Below are positions 23,608-31,521 of a DNA stretch of 40,481 bases, one piece after another. The notes beneath the pieces were generated by a model that did not search any database, had not been told where the DNA came from, and saw nothing but the letters and a program-made list of their open reading frames with translations. Within the stretch, counting starts at the first letter, position 1; each line of letters starts with the position of its first letter. The translations under genes and the position numbers were made by a program. This DNA is from a virus. The stretch covers positions 1 to 40,481 of the IMG/VR virus record IMGVR_UViG_3300010401_000024; one strand, 5' to 3'.

Positions 23608-23832
23608 CTAAATTTTTATAAATTCAAAGTATTTCGCGGTTTTCCTGTAAAGAGTCTTTAAATTATAAGGAGCTTTGCCGGTTACTTTACTCTCGAGAAT
23701 TTTTTCCTCAACTAATCTCCTTAGAACATAGTCGGCGCGCTTGATGTAGATATAATTGCAATCGTCCGGCTCAAACCAATCTTTCGTCTTGGGTAAATGG
23801 ACGATTATATATTTTAAATGTTCTGTTATCAT
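23608..23832 (-). CDS. Small winged-helix-like protein
   Basis: The protein has 74 residues. The order helix - YIKRADYVLRRLVEEKILES - short beta hairpin (TGKAPYNLKTLYRKT) matches a winged-helix DNA-binding unit. The start overlaps the preceding stop (ATGA). It is the last gene of the early region and lies directly before the parS-like site, so it could regulate the switch to late genes; that is inference from position. Confidence 0.55.
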   Translation of the reverse strand: MITEHLKYIIVHLPKTKDWFEPDDCNYIYIKRADYVLRRLVEEKILESKVTGKAPYNLKTLYRKTAKYFEFIKI

Positions 23833-24098
23833 TTTTCTTTCGACGGGTCAATGAATAAAAATCTGTTTATTGTTTTATCAATTCCATATCGTTTAGGAAA
23901 ACGAATTGTCCCTTTGCGTTCTTTTGTCGAGACCTTTCCGGAGTCAATACATTTCGGACAACGAGCATAATTAAATCCTTTTTCCGCGCGCCGGTTTCCT
24001 CGAGTATAGCTCCAAACACAACAAAAAGGATAACCGGAATAAAGGCCGTTAATTAAATGTATGGTCGAGTTAATTAACTTTTTAATCTTATTTTTCAA
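23829..24098 (-). CDS. Small cysteine-rich phage protein
   Basis: The protein has 89 residues with GYPFCCVWSYTRGN and, 20 residues later, YARCPKCI. The paired cysteines and following C-x2-C match a small phage family (FCC near the N-terminus, CPKC downstream) that I have seen in many phages without an assigned function. It probably binds zinc. It overlaps its neighbours at both ends. Confidence 0.6.
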   Translation of the reverse strand: MKNKIKKLINSTIHLINGLYSGYPFCCVWSYTRGNRRAEKGFNYARCPKCIDSGKVSTKERKGTIRFPKRYGIDKTINRFLFIDPSKEK

Positions 24099-24712
24099 AA
24101 TGGAGCGTCCTCGTCTATTTGTTTGTAAAGTTCTCTCTCGGAATTTCGGAGCTCGTCTTTTGTTGGCGGAGGAGTTGCGTCCGTCTTACCGGATTTGTCA
24201 AAACGTCTCTTGGCCAAGTTCTCTCTTTTAAGCAACCATTGAATATTTGAAATATTATATCCGAGCTTTTCGTTTATCCGATCAAGCTCAAATCTTTCTC
24301 CGTCGACCGGCGCGGGTCTTTCTCCAATGGTCGCGACAATGTCTTTGTAAAATTTATCAAATGAAATATACCAATCGAGAGAGATTTGTATTCCTTTAGC
24401 TCCGTAATGCCTGTATGTTTCATGTCCCGTTGAATGACAACGCTCCCGTATAGCTTGCCAAGTCCTATATAAATAATTTTTTGTATTGCCGGTGTATATA
24501 GCGCGCTCGAGCGGTGTTACTTTTATTCTTACCGGTTTGCGCTTTATTGTGTATTGCAAATAACCTCTCCGAGCTTGGCGGACGTGTATTCCACAAAAGG
24601 CTCTCGAGATTGCGTTGGCCTTACAACAAGGACAAATACAAACTCGACCTTTTTGAGAGTTAATACGTTTTACTTTTTTCACTTTCAGCTTTTTTCTTTT
24701 TGTCGCAATCAC
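24095..24712 (-). CDS. HNH-type (AP2/homing-like) endonuclease
   Basis: The protein has 205 residues. The N-terminus is very basic with CICPCC and a further CGIH (zinc). The middle reads TWQAIRERCHSTGHETYRHY, then GAKGIQISLDWYISFDKF, then FELDRINEKLGYNISNIQW and KRENLAKRR, the consensus of the phage HNH/AP2-like endonucleases (W..M..RC, YGGRGI, LDRIDN, NCRW). It is freestanding and probably mobile or acting on DNA during replication. The first ~17 codons overlap the upstream gene, so a later start such as the GTG shortly after is possible. Confidence 0.75.
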   Translation of the reverse strand: MIATKRKKLKVKKVKRINSQKGRVCICPCCKANAISRAFCGIHVRQARRGYLQYTIKRKPVRIKVTPLERAIYTGNTKNYLYRTWQAIRERCHSTGHETYRHYGAKGIQISLDWYISFDKFYKDIVATIGERPAPVDGERFELDRINEKLGYNISNIQWLLKRENLAKRRFDKSGKTDATPPPTKDELRNSERELYKQIDEDAPF

Positions 24713-24908
24713 AATCCGGAGCGTCGGGTAAAAGTTCCTCGTCCTCCATATATGGAAATATATCTTTCCAACGAGGCTCTCTTATTATAAAATTTTCTGT
24801 TAAGTCGGCCGGAGGGTAACACTCCGGACAAAAGCGACGCGTCGAAATTATAACGTCCGGATTTTCCGACCTCATAACTATATAGTAATGACGGCGTTTC
24901 CGTTTCAT
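24660..24908 (-). CDS. Small unknown protein with C-terminal Cys/Asp
   Basis: The protein has 82 residues. It has CPECYPP and, near the end, DCDCDKKKKAESEK, so cysteines could bind metal. It overlaps the stop of the 58-codon gene (ATGA) and runs 53 bases into the endonuclease frame. No family is recognised. Confidence 0.6.
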   Translation of the reverse strand: MKRKRRHYYIVMRSENPDVIISTRRFCPECYPPADLTENFIIREPRWKDIFPYMEDEELLPDAPDCDCDKKKKAESEKSKTY

Positions 24909-25081
24909 TTATCGAAAACCGTTTTAACTTTTTTATTATTCTTGCTCGTTAAATGATAACCGTTGCAAAATTTACATTTATAAGCTCGGAGGCCGTTGTT
25001 GTCTCCTATAAATTTAGCCGACGCAAACGTTTTAAAGTATTGCTTTTTGATACAACCTTTTATTATTTCCGGTTGTTTCAT
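24905..25081 (-). CDS. Small zinc protein (CKFCNGYHLT)
   Basis: Fifty-eight codons run from ATG 25079-25081, which overlaps the HerA-like stop (ATGA), to TGA 24905-24907, which overlaps the next ATG. The middle has YKCKFCNGYHLTSK, matching a small phage zinc-binding pattern (C-x2-C-x-G-x-H-x-T-S). The double coupling confirms the frame. Function unknown. Confidence 0.75.
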   Translation of the reverse strand: MKQPEIIKGCIKKQYFKTFASAKFIGDNNGLRAYKCKFCNGYHLTSKNNKKVKTVFDK

Positions 25082-26820
25082 TTAAAGAGTTTGTCATTGA
25101 CTTTGGCTTTGCCGTTTTGCCTTACAATTATTTTCCGCGCGGATAATTGTCTCAAGTATTCTTTTGTACTCGTTCCTTTATAATTAACCACTTGCATTAT
25201 TTGGTCGGTCGTTAAGGCCTCCGGATAATATCTTAAAAGACATTGAAATATTTTGAGCTCTCCGCCGGTTAATTTATTTTGCCAATATATTTGTAGCTCC
25301 GACCCTTGAGTTGGTATTGGCTCGTATGCGTCCCCGAGCAATTCAATGCCCGTTTGAGTTGCATAATATTTTTTACCGTCCTTAACAGCATAGCCAAGAG
25401 CAACTAATTTCCGCGTGTATTCTTTTCTTGATGTTGACTTGAAAGAGGTATTAACCGAAATCTCCTCCGCGTCAAGTCCCTCCGGATATTGAGCAATGAC
25501 TTTTAATATTTTTAATTGGCCGGCGTTCAATTCTGAATTATCCGGAGGAGTATATTCCGGTCTTGGCTCTCCCTTGCTAACTACAAATTCTCTTTTTGTA
25601 TCATAAGGCTCGAGAGATTTCAAGTCTTTATAGTTGCTTAAGATTATAGGCCGTTGAGTAAATTTTTGTTGTTGCAGTTTTGGAATTATAGTTATTGACT
25701 TTAGTCCGCCGGAAATTTCACGTATTTGTTTAAGTTTGTTATCAAGCAGTTTTATTGTTTTATCAAATTGCGATCTTTCAATATTGAATTTTTTCTCGAG
25801 TTGGATTGTTAGTATATTCTTGGCTTGCTCAATTTTGTGCTCGAGGTCTTTTGGATTTGCCGGCTTTCCTTTCTTGAGTTCGAGTTTGAGCTCCGCAATT
25901 TCTTTCTTTAAAAGAGCGGGGTCGTTCTCTTTGGCTTTTTCGATTGTCGCTTTCATTTGGTCTCCCAACTTTTTCAAGTCAATGTTACCAAGAGGACGCG
26001 ACTTTATATTTTTTCCGACCTTTGGAGTTGACGAGGCGTCAAACGTTTCTTTCTCCGAGATATGAATTACTTTTGAAACCTCTAACCAAGCCGGACTCCA
26101 AACGTGTGCAAAACCTTTTTTTAATTTCGGTAAATCGTTGACAAGGTCAAGGTCAAGCTCTTTGTCTTTAATCCATTCTTGCATTGCTTTTCGTTCGTGA
26201 GAGCCGGTTAACTGAAAAGCAAAAACGCACTCCGTTTGATTGAGAGCTTTTTTATTTATGTCTTGAGGCCTTTGAGAGATTATAATTCCGCCAATTCCAA
26301 AATTGCGACCGAGTTTCCAAATCCTTTTATATACTTGTAGCATTTTCTCCTCTCCGCGTTGGACATTTTGCGGAATAAGCTCCTCCGACTCCTCGAGGAC
26401 TAAACATATAGCGGACGGATTTTTTTTCTTGAGATAAAATAGTCTTGACCCGAAATCTGTTAAGAAACGAGCGCGCTCGGTGTCGTGCTCAAATTGCGAA
26501 ACGTCGATAACGGCCGACAAATTTCTTTCGACAATAAAGTCCGCAAGTATTGACCCGCCGTTTGGCTCGATTGGTATATCTCCGTGTAACCCGCCAAAGA
26601 TAATGACTTTAAATCTCGACGGCGTTTTGCCGTCTTTGTTTAGTCTTATACCCCAATGTATTCCGACGGGGTCGATTACAACGACTTGAGCTTTCTTAAT
26701 TAACATAAGCTCAATTAATTTTATTGAGGCGTAACTTTTGCCCGAGCCGGTTCGTCCTAACATTGCAATTTTTTGAGTAACGGCGTCGACCGGTAAATCT
26801 AAAGTATTAGATATTTTCAT
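25078..26820 (-). CDS. HerA-like ATPase with C-terminal winged helices
   Basis: The protein has 580 residues. Walker A is GRTGSGKS (22-29), an acidic strand VVVIDP follows at 46-51, Walker B is LVLEESEE (140-147) and a sensor Gln is in SQRPQDINK (182-190). This order fits the HerA/FtsK/VirB4 group (DUF87/DUF853), hexameric DNA-translocating ATPases. A coiled coil spans ~300-370. Two winged-helix units follow (~430-500 and ~515-575), each with an EEI/DQI recognition helix. It probably pumps or remodels DNA during replication or recombination with the phage nucleases. No partner NurA is seen. Confidence 0.8.
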   Translation of the reverse strand: MKISNTLDLPVDAVTQKIAMLGRTGSGKSYASIKLIELMLIKKAQVVVIDPVGIHWGIRLNKDGKTPSRFKVIIFGGLHGDIPIEPNGGSILADFIVERNLSAVIDVSQFEHDTERARFLTDFGSRLFYLKKKNPSAICLVLEESEELIPQNVQRGEEKMLQVYKRIWKLGRNFGIGGIIISQRPQDINKKALNQTECVFAFQLTGSHERKAMQEWIKDKELDLDLVNDLPKLKKGFAHVWSPAWLEVSKVIHISEKETFDASSTPKVGKNIKSRPLGNIDLKKLGDQMKATIEKAKENDPALLKKEIAELKLELKKGKPANPKDLEHKIEQAKNILTIQLEKKFNIERSQFDKTIKLLDNKLKQIREISGGLKSITIIPKLQQQKFTQRPIILSNYKDLKSLEPYDTKREFVVSKGEPRPEYTPPDNSELNAGQLKILKVIAQYPEGLDAEEISVNTSFKSTSRKEYTRKLVALGYAVKDGKKYYATQTGIELLGDAYEPIPTQGSELQIYWQNKLTGGELKIFQCLLRYYPEALTTDQIMQVVNYKGTSTKEYLRQLSARKIIVRQNGKAKVNDKLFK

Positions 26821-27436
26821 AATTATATTTATTGAATAGTGGAGACGTTAATTTTTGTTTTAATATTTCACAATAACGCGTTGTATTGTTTTTTGATGTC
26901 TTGGCCGTTCTAATACCGCTCCAAATCATTGAACACAATTCTCGAGGAGCGACCTTTAAATCTTTTGCTTTTTCTTTAATCCAATTTTCTATTGCGTCGT
27001 ATTGTTTTTTAGACGGAGTCCAATTTCCATATCGACCCGTTGAGAGCTTTCTCCGCGTGTCAATTCCAAAGGCTCTCATAATCCACAAATCGACAACGAC
27101 GGCGTCGGGGTCTCCGTACATTGCGCGCGCGAAATTATTAATCTTGCGTCCGGAGATTGGCTCTCCCTTTTTCAATCTCTCCAATTGCATTAACATAACC
27201 GGAACGTAACCCGTAAATGGTTTATTGTTTTTTATTTGGTCGTATGCTTTTATAAATAATGAAATATTGGAGCGGAGCGTTGAGTTTATACTCGTCGAGG
27301 CCAAGAGTTGACAAACAAACCAAAGCTCCTTTTTTCCAAATAGCTGTATTAAGGTTTCGCGCGTTTCCAAATACCAATCTTTCTCTTTGGGAGCGGAGTT
27401 ATAATAACTCATAATTTCGGCCTCGTTAAATTCCAA
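26807..27436 (-). CDS. Phage protein of the DUF7178-like family
   Basis: The protein has 209 residues. The conserved phrases LASTSINSTLRSNISLFIKA, GRKINNFARAMYGDPDAVVV then DLWIMRAFG belong to a widespread phage family; I believe it is DUF7178 but am not certain of the number. The helical layout and the GDPDAVVVD-x-W core resemble the HhH-GPD glycosylase fold, so DNA binding or base excision is conceivable. It overlaps the ATPase start by 14 bases. Confidence 0.6.
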   Translation of the reverse strand: MEFNEAEIMSYYNSAPKEKDWYLETRETLIQLFGKKELWFVCQLLASTSINSTLRSNISLFIKAYDQIKNNKPFTGYVPVMLMQLERLKKGEPISGRKINNFARAMYGDPDAVVVDLWIMRAFGIDTRRKLSTGRYGNWTPSKKQYDAIENWIKEKAKDLKVAPRELCSMIWSGIRTAKTSKNNTTRYCEILKQKLTSPLFNKYNYENI

Positions 27437-27982
27437 TTAACTGTTGCATTTTTCGACGTTGTGAATTATTGTCGAGCCCGCGAAAGGGTCTTTAATTTGA
27501 CAACCGCATTTAGGACATTTTTCTCCGGATAAATTTATTGAGCTACCTATTGCACGTCCCTTAAATATTGATTTTTTTAAAACCTCCGGAAAAGCCTCTT
27601 TCATCTTTTGAATTTTCAAAAATAATTCCGGATTAGTTTTCTCAAGATACTCGTCGGAGACTTTTTCTATTTCTCTATATTTCTCGAGGTTTAATCTTTT
27701 ATAGAGAGAGACGTCGGTTATTAATTTAATCTCTTTGCAATTTAGCGACCGGTGTCCGTCGCTTGGAGACCCGCCCGTTGTTACTTTAAATAATCCAAGA
27801 CCGTCCTCGTTATCGATATAAAAACAATGTTCATTGTCGGGGTATGCAACTTTAACGGCCTGTCTTTGTGTGCCTATAAAACAGCGCGCCCAATACGCGG
27901 GAAATTCCGAGTCAATAACCTCAACGGTGTAAACTTCATAAGAGGCCGGCTCTCCGTTCCAAAATCCTTTTGGTTTTTTCAT
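27437..27982 (-). CDS. Unknown protein with C-terminal zinc ribbon half
   Basis: The protein has 181 residues. The N-terminal ~80 residues read as a beta domain (YEVYTVEVIDSEFPAYWARC, then GLGLFKVTTGG), the middle is helical and the end has CPKCGCQIKD and VEKCNS, a likely zinc site. It abuts the next gene without a gap. Family not recognised. Confidence 0.65.
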   Translation of the reverse strand: MKKPKGFWNGEPASYEVYTVEVIDSEFPAYWARCFIGTQRQAVKVAYPDNEHCFYIDNEDGLGLFKVTTGGSPSDGHRSLNCKEIKLITDVSLYKRLNLEKYREIEKVSDEYLEKTNPELFLKIQKMKEAFPEVLKKSIFKGRAIGSSINLSGEKCPKCGCQIKDPFAGSTIIHNVEKCNS

Positions 27983-27984
27983 TG

Positions 27985-28167
27985 TTAATCTTTCTTAAGT
28001 AAATCTGCTTTGTAAAATAATTTGAAAAGCATTTTTATAACAACCCAACATAGAGCAATAATTATTTGTTGGTGTCCGAGACCGTGAGTTTCAAAATCTT
28101 TCTCAAGAGAGAATTTAAACGCTTGATATTTTCTTTCCCAAGCCTCGAGGTCTTTTGTTTCGTTCAT
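27985..28167 (-). CDS. Small protein with a C-terminal membrane helix
   Basis: The protein has 60 residues. The first half is charged (DLEAWERKYQAFKFSLEKDF); residues ~35-52 are hydrophobic (IIIALCWVVIKMLFKLF). The start overlaps the preceding stop. It could be a membrane-associated early protein. No family is recognised. Confidence 0.55.
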   Translation of the reverse strand: MNETKDLEAWERKYQAFKFSLEKDFETHGLGHQQIIIALCWVVIKMLFKLFYKADLLKKD

Positions 28168-28376
28168 TATTTTAATCTAATTATTGTTAAGCCTTTTTTT
28201 GCTTTCTCGGTCTTAATTTTTATTCCGAGACGTTTTGCGAAAATATATATTTCGGAGGTTCTTTCCGTTTCAATATATTTATCTCCGACCTCAAGTTTTC
28301 TTAAACGTCTTGTTACTCCGGTCTTGGCTCGTTTTGTGTCTTTGCTTTTTGCGTGTGCAACGTCAAAGTCGTTCAT
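28167..28376 (-). CDS. Small basic protein, possibly DNA-binding
   Basis: The protein has 69 residues and is very basic, with VAHAKSKDTKRAKTGVTRRL and a C-terminal beta-like GLTIIRLK. The pattern TRRLRKLEVGDKYIE then IYIFAKRLGIKIKTEKAKKG resembles small phage DNA-binding proteins with a helix followed by hairpin. Assignment is weak. Confidence 0.55.
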   Translation of the reverse strand: MNDFDVAHAKSKDTKRAKTGVTRRLRKLEVGDKYIETERTSEIYIFAKRLGIKIKTEKAKKGLTIIRLK

Positions 28377-28380
28377 TTGT

Positions 28381-28974
28381 TTACTCCATATAAATTATTT
28401 TCTTACCGAGAATTTCGGCGTAATTGATTTCATTTCGAGTAGACTCTCCAATATATCCTCCGGCGTTAATTATATAAACCTCGTCGGCCAAATCAATTTT
28501 TCTTAAATGTAACTCGTCGAGTATTTCTTTAACTCCGTCTTGCTCCGCGCCGTGTGCGCTTTCCTTGAAGTAGTCCAAAGGCAGAAAATTAATGGTCAAA
28601 CAAATTATCCCTTGTTTTTCAAATTCCCAACGCTTTATTGCGTGTGTTGAAAGAAATCTCGTTGAGCCACAAATACAAATAATTTTTGGTTTTGTTTTTT
28701 TATCTTTCATTTTCGATTTACTGAATTGTTCAAAAAGTTTTCTTACTTTCGCGACGAGCTCTTTGTCCCAAGTTGAGTATTTGTTATGACAATCTTTGCA
28801 AACACAAACGCCGTTAATGGCGGATTGAATTAATTTATTTGTGTATACAAGTATATTTGTTTTAGTGTTTGCTATTAAATGGTGTATCTCTTGAGCTCTC
28901 TTTTTGCAGTTGACGCAAAGACCGCCGTCCCGACTCCAAATTTCCTCTCGGGTCTTTTTGCTAAACGTGGCCAT
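28381..28974 (-). CDS. HNH nuclease fused to a deoxyribosyltransferase-like domain
   Basis: The protein has 197 residues. Residues 1-70 are an HNH domain: C20-x2-C23, IHHL (30-33), C59-x2-C62-H63-N. Residues 96-197 match the small Rossmann-like phage family related to nucleoside 2-deoxyribosyltransferases/DUF4406: CGSTRF (102-107), LHLRKIDLADEVYIIN (155-170), GGYIGEST (172-179). That family is usually a separate protein. An internal ATG at codon 89 could start the second domain alone. The combination suggests a nuclease linked to nucleotide sensing or base removal; this is inference. Confidence 0.75.
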   Translation of the reverse strand: MATFSKKTREEIWSRDGGLCVNCKKRAQEIHHLIANTKTNILVYTNKLIQSAINGVCVCKDCHNKYSTWDKELVAKVRKLFEQFSKSKMKDKKTKPKIICICGSTRFLSTHAIKRWEFEKQGIICLTINFLPLDYFKESAHGAEQDGVKEILDELHLRKIDLADEVYIINAGGYIGESTRNEINYAEILGKKIIYME

Positions 28975-29081
28975 TGAAATATTTTAAAAGCGTTGAGCAA
29001 AAGGAGCAAGACAATAAAAGTCCTAATATTAATATTATCCTGCAAACATTTATAACAAGACGGGAGGCGCGGTTTTCGTAT

Positions 29082-29492
29082 TTAGAATAAGTCAATCTCG
29101 ACCTCCTCAAAGTTTGGCGCATAGCTTAAGATTGTGTCGACTTGGCCAAGCGCATAGCGATAGGTTAAAATCATTAAATTGTTTTTTATAATTTCATCTT
29201 GAAAACTTAAGGCGGAATTGTCGGCTTTGTTTTGTAATGAATATTTTTTTATTTGGAGCGTTACCAAATAATCGTTGAGTTGAAAATCGTGAGTAATCTT
29301 TTTCGTAATGGAAATTAACAGGTCTCGAGCCGTGTCGAGAGTCTCCATTTGTGAGTAAAAGTTTTCAACTTCAAACGGGTAAACGTCCGGCGGATAATAG
29401 CAATTTGGAGATTTTTGTATTCTTAACCAAGCGTAATATCGTACTCGGTCAATTTCGTTTATAGTAAGTTTAAGCTCCTCAAGTGTTCTCAA
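29082..29492 (-). CDS. Unknown helical protein (TTG start)
   Basis: I choose the TTG at 29490-29492 (136 aa). It overlaps the upstream stop as TTGA and has GAGGAGG 5 bases upstream, one of the strongest Shine-Dalgarno sequences in the window; an ATG at 29534 would overlap the upstream gene by 46 bases. The protein is mostly helical, with YAWLRIQKSPNCYYPPDVYP and a long C-terminal helical part ending in acidic VEIDLF. It is unrecognised. Confidence 0.65.
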   Translation of the reverse strand: MRTLEELKLTINEIDRVRYYAWLRIQKSPNCYYPPDVYPFEVENFYSQMETLDTARDLLISITKKITHDFQLNDYLVTLQIKKYSLQNKADNSALSFQDEIIKNNLMILTYRYALGQVDTILSYAPNFEEVEIDLF

Positions 29493-29671
29493 AAGTCCTC
29501 CTCGATTTTTACTCCGCCGAAAAATAATGACCAATCCCGAGCAATTCTTTGAGCTTGAAATTTTACGTCATACGTTCCAATCTGTTTTTTTTCTTGAAAG
29601 TTAATGACGATATAAACCTCGTATCTCATAGCCTTGACAATCCTAATATATAAGTCGTCGATTTTAACCAT
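29489..29671 (-). CDS. Small unknown protein
   Basis: The protein has 60 residues: YEVYIVINFQEKKQIGTYDV then FQAQRIARDWSLFFGG, an alternating beta-beta-alpha pattern. Start and stop overlap the neighbours (ATGA-type and TTGA), which supports the frame. No family is recognised. Confidence 0.6.
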   Translation of the reverse strand: MVKIDDLYIRIVKAMRYEVYIVINFQEKKQIGTYDVKFQAQRIARDWSLFFGGVKIEEDF

Positions 29672-29955
29672 TACGCGCGCCTCTCTTGGTATTCAGCAAT
29701 GATTTGATTGGCCTCTCTTATATTTTGGAATGACTCGTTAAAACTTTCGTATTTATCGAAATCAATTACTCTCATTGTAATTGTCCGGAGACCCTCGTCT
29801 ATAACCGGCTCAAATATGTCCGGCCTCTTGCGCATAAACTCTCCCTTGTCGAGTAAATGATTGCATTGCTCCGGTATATGGCAAAGACTTTTAAAACTCT
29901 TTGCAAGTACGTCAGTTAATCCAATATTGGTATTTTTTAAAATGTTTTTGTCCAT
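29671..29955 (-). CDS. Small unknown early protein
   Basis: I take the ATG at 29953-29955 (94 aa) because CGGACAA immediately precedes it; an ATG 30 bases upstream lacks it. The protein reads as helical with FEPVIDEGLRTITMRVIDFD in the middle. It is the first gene after a 114-base gap that carries a third copy of the GGTAAAAATTTGTCC motif. Confidence 0.6.
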   Translation of the reverse strand: MDKNILKNTNIGLTDVLAKSFKSLCHIPEQCNHLLDKGEFMRKRPDIFEPVIDEGLRTITMRVIDFDKYESFNESFQNIREANQIIAEYQERRA

Positions 29956-29985
29956 TTGTCCGTTAATGTAATTTGTAAATAACAT

Positions 29986-30099
29986 TTCGAGAATTAAAGG
30001 TAAAAATTTGTCCTTATTAACTTAGCAGTTTTTTTATTTGCTTGACCAAGATCATTAAAAGGCAAATTATAGAAAATATATTTGCATAGTCCGCCGTCG
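29986..30099 (-). promoter_or_regulatory. Intergenic region with operator-like motif
   Basis: This 114-base gap has no gene. At 29999-30014 it has GGTAAAAATTTGTCCT, matching the near-palindrome adjacent to the two copies of the promoter repeat. No promoter with the phage consensus spacing is present on the minus strand; a degraded -7 (TATAATTTG) occurs near 30065. It probably carries a weak or regulated promoter for the 29955 gene. Confidence 0.4.
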
Positions 30100-30417
30100 T
30101 TATGGTTTGGCCAAGTCCGCGCCGTTAAGTTTTTGTATAACCTCCGGCTCGAAAATTTTCAAGACCTCTCCGACCGGACAAACGAGTTTCCTTACTTTAT
30201 ATTTAGAGCCGTTAGCAATGAATTGAGCCTTTTTGTCAAAGTCCGCAATTCTGCTTTCGGAGGCTATGTTGCTATAAATCATTGGGACATTTATTGCGAC
30301 GCCGGTCGCGGTTTGGACGGCCTCTCCAAGAACGCTCTCTCCTTGAGGCGTGTCGACCGTGTAAATATACAAGTCCGTTACTTCAAATTTTGGTTGGTCT
30401 TTTTTAGTATCTTTCAT
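30100..30417 (-). CDS. Unknown small protein
   Basis: The protein has 105 residues: FEVTDLYIYTVDTPQGESVL, GVAINVPMIYSNIASESRIA, then a helical middle and a C-terminal EPEVIQKLNG. Soluble, no cysteine cluster. It follows a basic protein gene with a 4-base overlap. Together with the two upstream genes it may form a recombination or DNA-handling group, by position only. Confidence 0.6.
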   Translation of the reverse strand: MKDTKKDQPKFEVTDLYIYTVDTPQGESVLGEAVQTATGVAINVPMIYSNIASESRIADFDKKAQFIANGSKYKVRKLVCPVGEVLKIFEPEVIQKLNGADLAKP

Positions 30418-30821
30418 TTGATTACTCTCTTTTTTTTAATTCTTTTATATTTCGTTTCGAGCTTTTTTATTAAATAGCTCTTGGCCAATTCTTTTCCAAA
30501 GTCATACCAAGAGGCTTGAAATTCTATAAAGCCTTTTTTATTGACCGAGAAAAACCTCCTCTTGATAGGCTCTCCGGTGTATTCAGCGTAACACTTGACT
30601 CCATAAAGACGGGAGAGTTTCTTTAGCTCCTTGATTGTCTTTTTGGTTGGGTCAAACTTTTCTTTTGGAGGATATTTTTCTCCGCGCTTAACTCCTCCGA
30701 CGCAACCTTGAGAGCCGGACGCGGAAACGCCGGAGTCATGTATATTGACCCCGACGAAAACTCCTTTTCTCTTTTTGCCGGTCGCAATATCGACGACCGG
30801 CGCGTTATATTTTTTTGTCAT
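30414..30821 (-). CDS. Unknown basic protein
   Basis: The protein has 135 residues, strongly basic at both ends (KRGEKYPPKEKFDPTKKTIK; KRIKKKRVIK). Central RRFFSVNKKGFIEFQASWYD reads as beta strands. It is probably a nucleic-acid binder; no family recognised. Overlaps both neighbours by a few bases, so translation is coupled. Confidence 0.6.
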   Translation of the reverse strand: MTKKYNAPVVDIATGKKRKGVFVGVNIHDSGVSASGSQGCVGGVKRGEKYPPKEKFDPTKKTIKELKKLSRLYGVKCYAEYTGEPIKRRFFSVNKKGFIEFQASWYDFGKELAKSYLIKKLETKYKRIKKKRVIK

Positions 30822-31498
30822 TATTTTATTGATGTTATTGTATCTTGGAATATTTCGAGACCGTCAACAAATCTAACGTCGGCCTTGATTGCGTCTCTAA
30901 CCTTTTTCTCGTCCAAGACTAAAAACTCTCTCGGGACTTTTGCAAGGTCAACAACGCGGAACGTCCAAACCTTTTTATTGGTAACGGACGCGCCGGAGTT
31001 GGTTGTAAATGTTTTTCCGGTGTCCTTTGCTTTAAAGGCGTCGTCGTCAACGGTCGGAGCAACGAGGACGGACGTATTAACGCCTTTGTCTTTGAGCTTT
31101 TGTTTCTGTTTCTCAAACTGCTTGTCAAGTTTTTCTTGCTCTTTTTGTTTTGCAAGGTCGAGTTTTCTTTGCTCCTCAACTCTCTCTTGCTCTTTCTTTT
31201 GGTTGTAATTTCCAATTCCGATTTTCAAATCTTTTTCAATCTCGGTTAATTGGTTTGTGAAGTTCTTAAATTCAGTGTTTATAATTGCGACGTCGTCGTT
31301 TAAAGGTTTGACAAGCTCTTTGCGCCTATCCTCGAGCTCCTTAAATTTCTCTTTGACGCCTTTAACTATATCGACGGCGGTCGAGAGGCTCTTGTCGTCC
31401 ACAATGACGAGCTTTTTCATTTTCTTTTTAAACTCGTCAAGCATTAAAAGGATTTCTCCTTTTATCTTGACCGGAATTATTGTTAATGCGTTTGTCAT
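30821..31498 (-). CDS. Coiled-coil early protein, recombination-associated type
   Basis: The protein has 225 residues. A long charged coiled coil spans ~40-140, then VAPTVDDDAFKAKDTGK and a C-terminal conserved-looking module (KVWTFRVVDLAKVPREFLVL). The layout of coiled coil plus C-terminal module (W-x-F-x-V-x-D...) is common in phage proteins beside single-strand annealing or nuclease genes. No such recombinase is evident here; the function remains open. The AAAGGACAAAATCAAA leader precedes the ATG. Confidence 0.6.
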   Translation of the reverse strand: MTNALTIIPVKIKGEILLMLDEFKKKMKKLVIVDDKSLSTAVDIVKGVKEKFKELEDRRKELVKPLNDDVAIINTEFKNFTNQLTEIEKDLKIGIGNYNQKKEQERVEEQRKLDLAKQKEQEKLDKQFEKQKQKLKDKGVNTSVLVAPTVDDDAFKAKDTGKTFTTNSGASVTNKKVWTFRVVDLAKVPREFLVLDEKKVRDAIKADVRFVDGLEIFQDTITSIK

Positions 31499-31521
31499 TT
31501 TGATTTTGTCCTTTCCGTTTT

